From a bacterium (GTDB lineage Bacteria > Armatimonadota > JACIXR01): a DNA stretch of 60,788 nt. Positions 35,214 to 45,116 of the stretch are shown here, one piece after another. The notes below the pieces were generated by a model, which was not told the origin of the DNA, ran no database searches, and worked only from the letters and a program-made list of their open reading frames with translations. Within the stretch, counting starts at the first letter, position 1. Each line of letters begins with the position of its first letter. The position numbers and the translations under genes are program-made. The DNA is taken from assembly GCA_014360495.1 (NCBI GenBank), contig JACIXR010000013.1:1-60788 (forward strand). The letters run 5' to 3'.

Positions 35214-37070
35214 ATGAAAGCGACTTTTGTGATTTTGCCCTTCCTTATCATCGCGATATTGCCCTTGAGAGGGGAGAACATAATATTCCCCAACGACCCC
35301 GAAACGGTGGTTGATGTTAAGAGGGATTTGGGGGCAAAGGGCGACGGAATTCACGACGATACGGAAGCTCTTCAAAAAGGAATTGATATAAGCTGTGGTC
35401 TCGGCACGAACAAAACAAAAATCCTTTACATTCCCAAGGGGGTTTATAGAGTTACAAAAACCCTCATAGTGAAATCAGGAATAGGTCCATGGATTTACGG
35501 GGAATCAAGGGATGGAGTGATAATAAAATTGGATGATGGGCTGAATATAGAGGCGGTTATTCGCACTCACCCTCGGAAGAAGGACCCCGGCTCGGCGGAT
35601 TGGTTTATGAGGACGATTCGCAATTTAACCATAGATGTAGGAAATAACCCTGAAACAGACGGAATTCGTTTCTTCTCCAATAACTCGGGGGAAATCAAGA
35701 ATGTGAGGATAAAAGGGAATGGGAGGATTGGGATAAATATGGGCTTTATGGAGCTTAACGGTCCCAATCTCGTTCAGGATACGGAGATAGAGGGATTTAA
35801 TAAGGGAATCTTGATTGAAGGACCGGCGATATGGGGAAACACTCTCTCAAGGATAAGCATTAAGAAGTGCAAGGAGGTTGGACTGGAGGTGAGATGTAGC
35901 GCGGTTGGGGTTGAGGATTTGAGAGTGGAGGACACGCCGGTCGCAGTAATAAATGACATTCCACATGATTGGTATTGGTGGGGAGGAGTTATGGCGATAG
36001 TGGGAGGGGAGCTTAAGGCGAATAATCATCAAGGACCCGCGATTGTGAATCGTAGTGTTCTTTATTTAAGGGATATTAAGACGAAGGGGTATAAGATGGC
36101 GCTGAAGAGCTCTACTCCGGGAGGGGATATTGAGGGACCTAATATCTCCGAATATATTTCCCACGAAGTGAGGAAGCTCTTTGAGGAGGCGCCAGCAAAA
36201 ACTATGAGGCTTCCCATTAAGAAAGAGCCTGAATTCCTTTGGGAAAAGGATTTTAGGAAGTGGGTTTGCGCCAATGATTTCGGCGCCATTCCGGGAGATA
36301 ACAAGGACGATACGGAGGCGATTCAGAAGGCGATAGATTTCGCCGCCTCTCAAGGTAAGACGGTTGTCTACCTCCGCGGGATAGGCGGACCGGACCCAAA
36401 TTGGTATACTTTGAATAGGGAAGTGAGAATTCACGGCAGCGTTAGACATATCATCGGGTTGGGCTTTGGGAGGATTGTCGCTGGCGAGGGCGGGAAGTTC
36501 GTTATAGATGATGGGAGCGCTCCGATAGTGAAATTTGAGAACATTCAGGCTTTCGGTGGGCGTCCCCCAATTGTTGAGAATCGCTCCAAAAATTGCGTCC
36601 TCTATTTAGAGAGCTGTGATTTGAAGGTTGTGGGAAATGGCAAGGGTGATATCTTCGTTACGAACTGCCCTTCCCATATAGAGCTTTTAGGCAAGGGGCA
36701 AAATCTCTGGGCTAGGCAACTCAATCCCGAGGGAGATAGCGATTTGGGTTTGGTGAGGAATGAGGGAGGAAACCTCTGGGTTTTGGGGATGAAATTTGAG
36801 GGAAGGGGAATTAGGGTGCGGACGGCAAACGGAGGAAAAACCGAGATTTTCGGCGTTTATATTTACGGTCCGGGGATAGCAGAGGATGACACCCGCCCGA
36901 TGTTTGATATTGATAACGCGAAGATGTGTATTATGGGTGTAAGGGAAATATCGTTTGGCAATACCTATCCAGTTAAAGTGAGGGAGAAGAGGGGGAATGA
37001 TGTGAGGGACTATAGATTGAAGCCGGGAGAGCACGGCTGGATAGGCTGGGCTATATATAGCGGTTGGTAG
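35214..37070 (+). CDS. secreted duplicated beta-helix protein (Pectate_lyase_3 / GH55-like)
   Basis: The 618-residue protein has a signal peptide (MKATFVILPFLIIAILPLRG) and two pectate-lyase-3-type starts, DLGAKGDGIHDDTEALQKGI (about 42-61) and DFGAIPGDNKDDTEAIQKAI (about 353-372), each leading into right-handed beta-helix repeats. Two consecutive beta-helix halves are the layout of GH55 exo-beta-1,3-glucanases and of some phage tailspikes. The catalytic glutamate cannot be assigned by eye. ATG 35214 follows GAAGGAGGTAG. The gene likely acts outside the cell on a polysaccharide and opens the accessory carbohydrate region. Confidence 0.72.
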   Translation: MKATFVILPFLIIAILPLRGENIIFPNDPETVVDVKRDLGAKGDGIHDDTEALQKGIDISCGLGTNKTKILYIPKGVYRVTKTLIVKSGIGPWIYGESRDGVIIKLDDGLNIEAVIRTHPRKKDPGSADWFMRTIRNLTIDVGNNPETDGIRFFSNNSGEIKNVRIKGNGRIGINMGFMELNGPNLVQDTEIEGFNKGILIEGPAIWGNTLSRISIKKCKEVGLEVRCSAVGVEDLRVEDTPVAVINDIPHDWYWWGGVMAIVGGELKANNHQGPAIVNRSVLYLRDIKTKGYKMALKSSTPGGDIEGPNISEYISHEVRKLFEEAPAKTMRLPIKKEPEFLWEKDFRKWVCANDFGAIPGDNKDDTEAIQKAIDFAASQGKTVVYLRGIGGPDPNWYTLNREVRIHGSVRHIIGLGFGRIVAGEGGKFVIDDGSAPIVKFENIQAFGGRPPIVENRSKNCVLYLESCDLKVVGNGKGDIFVTNCPSHIELLGKGQNLWARQLNPEGDSDLGLVRNEGGNLWVLGMKFEGRGIRVRTANGGKTEIFGVYIYGPGIAEDDTRPMFDIDNAKMCIMGVREISFGNTYPVKVREKRGNDVRDYRLKPGEHGWIGWAIYSGW

Positions 37071-37091
37071 GTTAATCCAGCAGAGAGGCCT

Positions 37092-38792
37092 TTATTCAGA
37101 TAGCCTTTCGGTCACGAGATAAAAAGTCGTAGGCTGCCCAACTGATATGTATTCCCCATACATGTTTTGCATAGCCTTGGAATTGCTTAGGGAACAAGCC
37201 AAATAGTGAAATTCCTTTGGAGAATCTATGACCAGCTGGCTTGTTCTCACGATGTTTTTATCTTTTCCTCTTGTCATATAAATAGTGTATTGCTTCCCCT
37301 TTATTTTATCCACGTAGATGATTAAATCGCTGATATTGAAAAAGAAGAATTTGCTCTCAAGGGGATAGATTATGTGTTTACCGTCTGGCGTGAAGGTAAG
37401 CTGTTGTGAATTTATGGAGGCCTTATCGTATTGAGCCCATTCATTGCCATCCACGATTAGGAAGAGCTTGTCTCCTATCCATCCTATATAGGCTATCCTT
37501 TCCCCTTTAGGGCTGAATACAGGATAGGAGAGTCCATCGTATTGTTTCCCTTCTTTGCCGTCAATCACATAAGTGCATTTGTTTCCAAGCTTTACGCTAT
37601 AGATGAAATGTTTGCCAGACGGCGTGAAATAGCTTTTGCCTACCGCTTCATACAATTTTTCCTCTTTCCCATCCACAACATAAGCGAACTTATCCCCTTT
37701 TTGGATGAGATAAGCAATACGACTTCCATCAGGGCTGAAAAGGGGCAAACCCACTGCTTCATATGGTCCAATCTCCTTCCCATCCACAACAATATACCTC
37801 TCATCGCCTCTCTTTGCTGAATAGACGAGATGTTCACCATCCGGACTTAATGCGAAGTGTTCCTTCCAAATTAGGTCGTACGCTTTTCCTTCTTTTCCAT
37901 CCAATACCACCATTTGCTTGTCCCCGTATTTAGCCAAGAACGCTATGTGTTTTCCATTGCCACTAAACTTTACGGCTGAAATTGCATCATAACTCCTGCT
38001 CTTCTGTCCATCTAATACCAAGAAGGCTTTCCCTTCTTTCCGACCAACATAAGCTATATGCTCACTATTTGGACTGAAAGCTAATTCGGAAATTTCATCA
38101 AATTCCTCCTCTTCATTTCCGTCAATTACACACCTCCATTTGCCGTCTGCTTTAGCGATATAGGCAAAGCGCTTGCCATTGGGGCTGAATAAAAGACTCC
38201 CTTTCTTTATACTATCGTACAGCTTGCCTTCCTTTCCATCCAGGACAACAAATCTCTTTCCTTCCGCGCCGGCTATATAGGAATAATGCTTGCTGTCAGG
38301 GCTGAAAATTAGGCTCCCTTTTGTTATGTCATCGTATCTTTTACCTTCTTCACCATCTATAACAACCACCATCTTATCTCCCAATTGGGCTACATAAGCG
38401 TAATGTTCTCCATCTGGACTGAGAGTCAAGTTGATGACAGAATCATATTTCTTACCTTCCTCACCGTCTACTACAAGAAAGTTCTTCTCTCCTATCCGGG
38501 CGATATAGAATAGACGAGATGAATTGGGGCTGAAGATTGGTTGGCTGACGCTGTCATATGCTTCTCCTCTTTTTCCGTCGTAATTCACGAATTGCTTATT
38601 AGGTCCGCTTCCAATCACGGCGAAATGCTTACCATCGGGGCTTATCGTGAAAGTATCAAGTTTCCACCTCAATATCTCCGCTGGTTGAATAGTAGCTATC
38701 ACTTTTTCCTCCTGTATTCTCTTCACTTCTCCACCCTCTGCGAGGGATAAAGCAAAGAGGCAAGACAAAATCAGGCATATAATCTTTCGCAA
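37092..38792 (-). CDS. secreted protein with eleven VDGKEGKxYD propeller repeats
   Basis: The 566-residue protein has a signal peptide (MRKIICLILSCLFALSLAEG) and eleven repeats of 37-39 residues between about 50 and 470. A repeat has SPDGKHxAYxAKxGDKxxVVxDGKEGKxYD, close to WD40-like/PD40 blades, so it should fold as one or two beta-propellers. Residues after about 490 form a different C-terminal part with FFFFNISDLIIYVDK. The function is not known; a binding or scaffold role at the cell surface is plausible. TTG 38792 follows AAGGAGGT at eight bases. It is transcribed against both neighbours, and a TATAAT lies upstream on the minus strand at 38831-38826. Confidence 0.72.
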   Translation of the reverse strand: MRKIICLILSCLFALSLAEGGEVKRIQEEKVIATIQPAEILRWKLDTFTISPDGKHFAVIGSGPNKQFVNYDGKRGEAYDSVSQPIFSPNSSRLFYIARIGEKNFLVVDGEEGKKYDSVINLTLSPDGEHYAYVAQLGDKMVVVIDGEEGKRYDDITKGSLIFSPDSKHYSYIAGAEGKRFVVLDGKEGKLYDSIKKGSLLFSPNGKRFAYIAKADGKWRCVIDGNEEEEFDEISELAFSPNSEHIAYVGRKEGKAFLVLDGQKSRSYDAISAVKFSGNGKHIAFLAKYGDKQMVVLDGKEGKAYDLIWKEHFALSPDGEHLVYSAKRGDERYIVVDGKEIGPYEAVGLPLFSPDGSRIAYLIQKGDKFAYVVDGKEEKLYEAVGKSYFTPSGKHFIYSVKLGNKCTYVIDGKEGKQYDGLSYPVFSPKGERIAYIGWIGDKLFLIVDGNEWAQYDKASINSQQLTFTPDGKHIIYPLESKFFFFNISDLIIYVDKIKGKQYTIYMTRGKDKNIVRTSQLVIDSPKEFHYLACSLSNSKAMQNMYGEYISVGQPTTFYLVTERLSE

Positions 38793-38891
38793 TTTTAAAA
38801 ACCTCCTTGACCGTGGGTTAAAAACATTATAACAAATATTTGGCTATTTTGGAAATTGGAAACTTCCTATCTTTTCAATTAAAAAAATTTC

Positions 38892-38920
38892 TTGACACAA
38901 ATTCTAAAGCGGTTTAAAAA
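38892..38920 (+). promoter_or_regulatory. candidate promoter of the six-hairpin glycosidase cluster
   Basis: A perfect TTGACA (38892-38897), 17-base spacer and TAAAAA (38915-38920, 4 of 6). The start codon follows at 38937 after GAGGTG. Confidence 0.55.
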
Positions 38921-38936
38921 ATTTGAGGTGATTAAT

Positions 38937-41882
38937 ATGGAGAAGGTGATTTGCCTCGTCTTTTGTGCTCTTCTCTTGCTCGCCTCCCCTGATTGGGGGG
39001 GTTATACCCTCTCAAACGGATATTTCTCTTTAAAAGGGAAAAACGGAGATATTGAGGAGCTGAAGATAGACCCTAAAGGAAAGGGAAATTATTCCATCGT
39101 CCTTGCGAAGAGGATTTATCTTGGGGAAATAAACCCTGCGGAGCTTTCCGAGAATATTGAATGGCAGAAGACGAAGGAAGGGATAGTGTTGAAAAATGTT
39201 CCTATTTTCGTTAAGAAGGCAGAAGGTGGGATTGGAATAAACAAGGAGTGGAATGACCCTGTTCAGCTTATAGAAGGACACACTCTTGGGCAAGATTTCG
39301 TTGCTGACATGGATGGCTTTGTCGCAGTCAGCGTGCCTTGCCCAACCTATAGAACGAAATCAGCAGATATGACATTAACTTTGAGAAGAGACGGACCGCA
39401 GGGAGAGATAATCGCCCGTAAAAGGTTCACAAATATACCGGATAATTCCTATCAAACCCTCTTTTTCCCACCCCAACCCAAAGGACGCTATTATCTTGAG
39501 ATGTCTCAGCCTAAAGGAAGGATTGGTTGGTGGGGGAGAAAAGACGATATTTACCCTCAGGGCTCAGCTTATATTGATGGAGAGAAGGTGAGCGGCGATA
39601 GGTTCATTCGCTTGACATATGCGGATGTTAAGAGAACGGATGTAAAGATATGGCTTGATAAGAACATACTTACCCTTCAACCTTTGGAGAATGTTTCCAT
39701 AGGCTTTAAATTCGTTGCTCCCTGGGAGCGAGATAGTTATGATGTCTCCGCCAGTCCCTTTATCGCTTTCATATCCGATAGGGCGCAGTACATTCCCGTT
39801 CACCAGCTGAAGAGAAGGTTTTCCCTTGATTTCGGGATGAATGCGGACGAATGGATGGAGGCGAAGGGGCAGAAGGATTTCCGTATCCTCTTCAAAAAAC
39901 CCTATGGGATAGTAAGATTCACGATGGACGCCCACGAGATGACTCTCCATTTCCCCAAATCTCCCGTGATAGTTGAGGTTAGGGATGGCAAAGGAGATGT
40001 TCCCGATTTCTTCCCACGATTTGCCTCTTCCGATAAAAAGTTTGATGAGGTTATAAATCAATTCCTCTGGGAAAGGGCTTTAAGTTGGCCACCCGGACCC
40101 AATAATCCAGATTGGATGGAATGGCTTTCTCGGGTTTACAATTGGATGGACATACCTCGCTATCTCTCCGCCCAAAGGAATCACCTTCTCACCTACAAGA
40201 TGGACCCAGATGGATATGTTTGGACTTGGGGATATCAGCGCTGTTGGCCTTTCCCACCTTGTCCTCCCTATGATTCTCGTCATTTCACCACTAACTCAAA
40301 TTATATCCTTGCCTGCTGGCGATACTATGCTTGGACGAAGGACATAGATTTCCTCCGCCAGAATATGGGGAGGATTAGAAAGGCGATGGAGTGGCAACTG
40401 GAATATTGTAAGGGGAAGGAGGGGCTCTTTATTGATAACAGTCCTGACCACGATGGCACAACAAAGGGGGTTCACTCCAATTACTGGGATGACATCCCCT
40501 TCGGCTACAAATCCGCTTATGAGAATATTTATTTCTACGCTTCTTTGGAGGCTATGGCTCAGCTTGAGGAGGTTGTCAGAAAGGAGAACATACAAGTAGA
40601 AAGCGATGTTCCCGCTCATCCGCCTGAATATTACAGAGAGTTAGCCAAGGTGGTTAAGAGGAATTATAACGAGACATTTTGGAACGATGAGGCGGGAAGA
40701 TATATAGGATGTGTGGATATCACGGGAGCTAAGCACGATTATGGTTTCACTTATGTGAATTTGGAAGCCTTGACTTACGGATTGGGGGACGAGGAGAAGG
40801 CGAGGCGGATTTTCCATTGGATGGAGACCGACCCCTCAGACACATACAAATACAAGTTTGCTCCAAGGGCAAACACAATAGATTGCAGTGGATGGTGGTA
40901 TTTAGAAGGGAAAGGGGAAATTCCTTCCCAGAAATTTGATACTCATTTAGAAAACGGTGGGGCAATCCTCTATACCTCCTTCTTTGACCTAATGGCAAGG
41001 GCTAAATATCTGGGAGCGGATAACGCTTTCAAGAGGTTGCTTGAGATTTTGGATAGGTATCAGAAGCCGGATAAGCTCTGTGGTGGTCCTCCCCTTTACT
41101 ATGGTGAAAACAACGGCTGGCAAGTTGGCACTGACATCCCCTTCCCGGAAAGTGGACTTGTTCCCTGCTTCTTCCTGTATGGGATAATGGGGATAGATGC
41201 TGATATTGAGGGATTACGCATTCAACCCAATCTCCCTTCCCATTTATCCTATGCAGAGGTAAAGAATTTAATATATCGTGGGCTTCCCTTGGATATAAAG
41301 GTCACTCCCACGAGCGTTGAGATCACCTGCAAGAAAAAGGGATATGAATTCCACATAAAGGAGAAGATAGAGGAGGGAGGCTTTTACTATCTTAAGGAAT
41401 TGCCCAGAGGATTGAAGTTTCCCTCTTTCCCTCCTCCCTCTGATTGGCGAGCCTATTGGATATGGTATCCTGAGGCTAATAGCAAGCGGGAGCAGAATGT
41501 AACATTTTATTTCCGCAAGGAGTTTAAGATATCGGAGGAGGTGAAATCCGCGCGAGTTTGGATAACGGCTGACGATGCTTATAATCTTTATCTAAATGGA
41601 AAGTTTGTGGGGAGCGAAGGGAGATGGGAGGAGGCGGAGCGATATGATGTTGGGAAACTTCTAAAGAAGGGAGAGAATATAATAGAGGTTGAGGTGCATA
41701 ACGGTGAGGGACCGGGAGGGCTCCTTATGGAGATGGAGGTTGTATTGAAATCGGGGAAGACGGTTTGGGTAATAACGGACAAGAGCTGGAAAGTGGGAAG
41801 GGCGAAGGAAGGTGAATGGGAATCGGCTGAGGAGTTAGGAATGCCTCCCTCTGGCTGGGGAGATATTATAAAGAAAAAGTAA
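38937..41882 (+). CDS. secreted six-hairpin glycosidase with C-terminal rhamnosidase-type lectin domain
   Basis: The product has about 981 residues and a signal peptide (MEKVICLVFCALLLLAS). A beta-rich N-terminal half (about 20-370) precedes an (alpha/alpha)6 domain (about 380-760) with DSRHFTTNSNYILACW, YWDDIPFGYKSAYEN and NETFWNDEAGRYIGCVD. A small beta domain follows, then a jelly-roll-like module from about 830 (WRAYWIWYPEA, ITADDAYNLYLNGKFVG, GENIIEVEVHN) that matches the lectin-like domain usually found at the N terminus of GH78 alpha-L-rhamnosidases. Enzyme activity on a rhamnose-containing or similar glycan is inferred. ATG 38937 follows GAGGTGATTAAT. The next gene is a paralogue 16 bases downstream. 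Confidence 0.72.
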   Translation: MEKVICLVFCALLLLASPDWGGYTLSNGYFSLKGKNGDIEELKIDPKGKGNYSIVLAKRIYLGEINPAELSENIEWQKTKEGIVLKNVPIFVKKAEGGIGINKEWNDPVQLIEGHTLGQDFVADMDGFVAVSVPCPTYRTKSADMTLTLRRDGPQGEIIARKRFTNIPDNSYQTLFFPPQPKGRYYLEMSQPKGRIGWWGRKDDIYPQGSAYIDGEKVSGDRFIRLTYADVKRTDVKIWLDKNILTLQPLENVSIGFKFVAPWERDSYDVSASPFIAFISDRAQYIPVHQLKRRFSLDFGMNADEWMEAKGQKDFRILFKKPYGIVRFTMDAHEMTLHFPKSPVIVEVRDGKGDVPDFFPRFASSDKKFDEVINQFLWERALSWPPGPNNPDWMEWLSRVYNWMDIPRYLSAQRNHLLTYKMDPDGYVWTWGYQRCWPFPPCPPYDSRHFTTNSNYILACWRYYAWTKDIDFLRQNMGRIRKAMEWQLEYCKGKEGLFIDNSPDHDGTTKGVHSNYWDDIPFGYKSAYENIYFYASLEAMAQLEEVVRKENIQVESDVPAHPPEYYRELAKVVKRNYNETFWNDEAGRYIGCVDITGAKHDYGFTYVNLEALTYGLGDEEKARRIFHWMETDPSDTYKYKFAPRANTIDCSGWWYLEGKGEIPSQKFDTHLENGGAILYTSFFDLMARAKYLGADNAFKRLLEILDRYQKPDKLCGGPPLYYGENNGWQVGTDIPFPESGLVPCFFLYGIMGIDADIEGLRIQPNLPSHLSYAEVKNLIYRGLPLDIKVTPTSVEITCKKKGYEFHIKEKIEEGGFYYLKELPRGLKFPSFPPPSDWRAYWIWYPEANSKREQNVTFYFRKEFKISEEVKSARVWITADDAYNLYLNGKFVGSEGRWEEAERYDVGKLLKKGENIIEVEVHNGEGPGGLLMEMEVVLKSGKTVWVITDKSWKVGRAKEGEWESAEELGMPPSGWGDIIKKK

Positions 41883-41898
41883 AGGAGAGTGATTGATT

Positions 41899-44127
41899 AT
41901 GAAGATGTTATTTCCTCTCTTGTGTCTCACGGTCTTTGGATTCGCGATGTTTGATGAGAATCTGCTTTTCCCTCCCTTCAAGGACCTTATGGATAATGTT
42001 CCCAAACATTTCTCTCGCTTCTATTTCAAGGATAACGAGGAAAACGCCCAATGGCTGAGTAGGTATCTCTGGTATCATTTCTCAACCCGTATGGGCAATA
42101 ATCCCGTTCTGTTCAATAAGGAATATTTAACGATAGCAGATATGTGGCTCTCCGATGCCATTGATAAGAAAAGGGGAAAACCCATACAGGAAGTTCATAG
42201 GGAAGATATAAATTCTATAAGGATTGATGAGGAGGGCTATGTTCATTCCCATCAGCATTTCTCCCACGCCCACGATTACGGCTGGCCTTTCCCTCACTGG
42301 ACGCAGACTATGCCCCGAATAGATGGATACACTGCAGGATGGCACTTCCAAGAGGATGGATTCGGTTGGGTTTGGGATTGGTTGAGGGCAACGAAGGATA
42401 AAAGATGGTATGGGAAGACAGCGATTGAATCATGGGAGGTGGAGAACGCACGCTCGGAGGGGATAGTGGATGGGAAATGGCGTCTCGTAGCCACGGGTGC
42501 TTCACCTGCCATAATAACTCCCAAGGGCGTAGTGATTGACGCTTATTGTTCCCCCTTCCTCCAGCTTCGCTGGAAGCACACGCCACGCAAGACAAACAAC
42601 TTGCCCTATATTGAATGGATGAGGGAAGAGGATGAGGACTTCGGCGAGGATAGGAGAGTCTACATCCAAAACGAAGACTCCCATTGGTCCTCTATTACGG
42701 GAGTGAATCACAGCATAGTTCCGATGTTCAAGCATCCGAAATGGCGAGGGAAAATCAAGAGGATAAAGATAGTGCTCGCTCCCGGCGAGTCAGAAGGGGA
42801 GTTTTATATAGATTCCTTCTTCACTGTTTATGATACCCGCCATACCTCCAACAATCCCAACTTCATATTCGCTTGTTGGAACTATTTCCGCTGGACAGGA
42901 GATATAGCCTTCCTGAGGCAAAACATCAACAGGATGAGGCTTGCCCTTCGCTATATGCAAACAGAGCTTGGTGGATTGAAATACAAATGTATACGTAATC
43001 CCTGGTGGGGTCATACGGGACGCTCTGGATGGTATCTGACTCCGGATGGAAAGAAGGTATTCCGACCCGGGGAGGGGATAGGGAGCAATTATTGGGATAT
43101 CCTTCCCTTTGGAGGTTATGATATGTTCGCTACAGCTGAATATTATGGTGCTCTCATGACTATGGCTCAGGTTGAGGAAGTTATAAGGAATCATCCTGAG
43201 TGGGATATTCCTCAAGGAGGCTTTTCCTTTGACCCCGAGGAGCTTCGCAGACACGCTGAGGAGGTGAAGAGGGTTGCGAACGAGAAATTCTGGGATAAGG
43301 AAAAGGGGAGATTCGTCGCTTGCATAGACGAGGACGGGATTCCCCACGATTACGGCTACACATTCCTCAACTTGAACGCTATATGGTATGGCATAGCGAC
43401 GGAAGAGCATGCTAAGGAGATAATGGATTGGCTTGATGGCAAAAGGATAATAGAAGGGGACACATCAACGGGGAAGGATATTTATAGATGGCGGTTCGGA
43501 CCAAGGGCTTCCACAAAGCGAAATATAGAGTGGTATGTATTCCCTTGGTGGGCTCCTGAATCTCTACCCTTTGGTTATCAGGTGCAGGATGGAGGAGGGG
43601 TTTTGGGATTCACATTCTATGATTTATGGGGGAGATTGAAGATTTTGGGACCCGATAACGCTTGGCAGAGGCTCTGCGAGATATTGGATTGGGAGAAAGA
43701 AGTATGGAGTGAAGGAGGATATAGGGAATACTACAAGGATGGGAAGAGGGGAACGACTCTGCAGGGAGGAGGGACTTGTGGCGGAATAGGGATAGATTTT
43801 GAATTCTATGAGAGTAGTCTTTTGCCTTCAATAGTAGTATATGGATTTCTGGGGATAAATCCCCAGGGAGACGAGCTTCAAATAAATCCTAGCTTGCCTA
43901 AAGCCTGTCCAGAGATGGGAATAAGCAATTTGCTCTATAATGGAGTGAGGCTGGATGTGAAGGCGAGCGAGGAGAGGATAGCGATTCATCTAAAGGAGAG
44001 ACCGTTGAAGGGGATTAAGGTCGCCCTTGAGGGAGAGTGGAGGCTTTCCCCTGGTGGGCAAAAGGGTTCACGATTTATAATAAACGAACCCGGGGTTTAC
44101 ACTTTTGTCAAAATTACCTCAAAATAG
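41899..44127 (+). CDS. secreted six-hairpin glycosidase, shorter paralogue
   Basis: The 742-residue protein has a signal peptide (MKMLFPLLCLTVFGFA). Its (alpha/alpha)6 domain resembles that of the preceding gene (DTRHTSNNPNFIFACWNYFRW, YWDILPFGGYDMF, NEKFWDKEKGRFVACIDEDG) and it ends with the same beta-sandwich (LGINPQGDELQINPSLP), but lacks the C-terminal lectin module. ATG 41899 follows AAAGGAGAGTG. The two genes and the URO-D gene form an operon with gaps of 16 and 2 bases. The substrate is unknown. Confidence 0.7.
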   Translation: MKMLFPLLCLTVFGFAMFDENLLFPPFKDLMDNVPKHFSRFYFKDNEENAQWLSRYLWYHFSTRMGNNPVLFNKEYLTIADMWLSDAIDKKRGKPIQEVHREDINSIRIDEEGYVHSHQHFSHAHDYGWPFPHWTQTMPRIDGYTAGWHFQEDGFGWVWDWLRATKDKRWYGKTAIESWEVENARSEGIVDGKWRLVATGASPAIITPKGVVIDAYCSPFLQLRWKHTPRKTNNLPYIEWMREEDEDFGEDRRVYIQNEDSHWSSITGVNHSIVPMFKHPKWRGKIKRIKIVLAPGESEGEFYIDSFFTVYDTRHTSNNPNFIFACWNYFRWTGDIAFLRQNINRMRLALRYMQTELGGLKYKCIRNPWWGHTGRSGWYLTPDGKKVFRPGEGIGSNYWDILPFGGYDMFATAEYYGALMTMAQVEEVIRNHPEWDIPQGGFSFDPEELRRHAEEVKRVANEKFWDKEKGRFVACIDEDGIPHDYGYTFLNLNAIWYGIATEEHAKEIMDWLDGKRIIEGDTSTGKDIYRWRFGPRASTKRNIEWYVFPWWAPESLPFGYQVQDGGGVLGFTFYDLWGRLKILGPDNAWQRLCEILDWEKEVWSEGGYREYYKDGKRGTTLQGGGTCGGIGIDFEFYESSLLPSIVVYGFLGINPQGDELQINPSLPKACPEMGISNLLYNGVRLDVKASEERIAIHLKERPLKGIKVALEGEWRLSPGGQKGSRFIINEPGVYTFVKITSK

Positions 44128-44129
44128 CA

Positions 44130-45116
44130 ATGACCTCAAGGGAAAGGGTTCAACTTGTTTTGCAGGGGAAACTGCCTGACCGTCCGCCCTTCAATTTCTG
44201 GATGGACAGGGATAAGATGGCGGAACTTGATGAGAAATGGGGTGCCGATTTCCGTATCACTCATTATGATGCGGATGTGATAGAGGCTTTTCCCATTATC
44301 AATTGGTATCCCGGTTTATCCGCAAAGACATATTTTGATGGAAAAACGGTTTGGCAGTTAGAGCCTATGATTGATTCACTTCATAAGGCTTTAGACTTGT
44401 CCTTGCCCGACCCATCCGACCCAGCCGTTTATTCCGATATAATTGAGAAGAGGAAAAGATATCCAGACAAGGCTATTTTCCCTCTCGTGGGGGCGGGATT
44501 AGCCCTTTTGGAACCCCTTCGTCTTCCTCAAAATCTCTATATTGACCTTTATGACCACCCCGATGTGATTCATAAAATCCTCAAGAGATATCAGCCTATT
44601 CTTTTAGAGCTCACAAAAAGGATTTGCGAGCTTGACATTGATGTCCTTTATATCGCGCATGATATATGTGGAAGGGACGGACCATTGGTTTCGCCGAAGC
44701 ATTTGAGGGAATTTCACTTTGATTACATTGTGGAGATGGTTGAGCTTGCTCATAGGATGGGGAAGAAGGTTTTTTATCATACGGATGGCAGGGTAATGGA
44801 AATAGTGGATTTGTTCTTGGAGTATGGATTTGATGGGATAAATCCTCTTGAATATCGCTTCAACAATCCCAGAAGGTTTAGGGAGATTGAAGGAGGTAAA
44901 TTGATAGTTTACGGTGGCTTGGATAACTCAAACATAATCCCAAATGGGACTGTTGAGGATGTTAAGAAACATGTATACGATGTATTTGAGACGCTTGGAA
45001 AGGAGGGGAAGCTCATATTCTCCACCCACGATATCCCCAGTTATTGCCCTTTGGAGAATTTAGATGCGATGATAGAGGCGATAAAATCCTGTAAATATGA
45101 AGAAAGGAGCGTGTAA
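44130..45116 (+). CDS. URO-D superfamily protein
   Basis: The 328-residue cytoplasmic protein matches the uroporphyrinogen decarboxylase-like barrel: TSRERVQLVLQGKLPDRPPF at the start, GPLVSPKHLREFHFDYI near residue 195, YHTDGRVMEIVDLFLEYGFDGINPLE and a final SYCPLENLDAMIEAIKS. True HemE has an Arg-rich FAGAPFT site that is not seen here, so this belongs to the branch that includes methylcobalamin:CoM methyltransferases (MtaA/MtbA). ATG 44130 is two bases after the previous stop; upstream starts lie in the preceding gene. The 3' end overlaps the GH42-like gene by 20 bases. A role in removing methyl groups from sugars is only a guess. Confidence 0.75.
   Translation: MTSRERVQLVLQGKLPDRPPFNFWMDRDKMAELDEKWGADFRITHYDADVIEAFPIINWYPGLSAKTYFDGKTVWQLEPMIDSLHKALDLSLPDPSDPAVYSDIIEKRKRYPDKAIFPLVGAGLALLEPLRLPQNLYIDLYDHPDVIHKILKRYQPILLELTKRICELDIDVLYIAHDICGRDGPLVSPKHLREFHFDYIVEMVELAHRMGKKVFYHTDGRVMEIVDLFLEYGFDGINPLEYRFNNPRRFREIEGGKLIVYGGLDNSNIIPNGTVEDVKKHVYDVFETLGKEGKLIFSTHDIPSYCPLENLDAMIEAIKSCKYEERSV

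Noticed and set aside
44130-45116. HemE, uroporphyrinogen decarboxylase
   Set aside because: The substrate-binding motifs of true HemE are absent and there are no other haem genes; only superfamily membership is supported.
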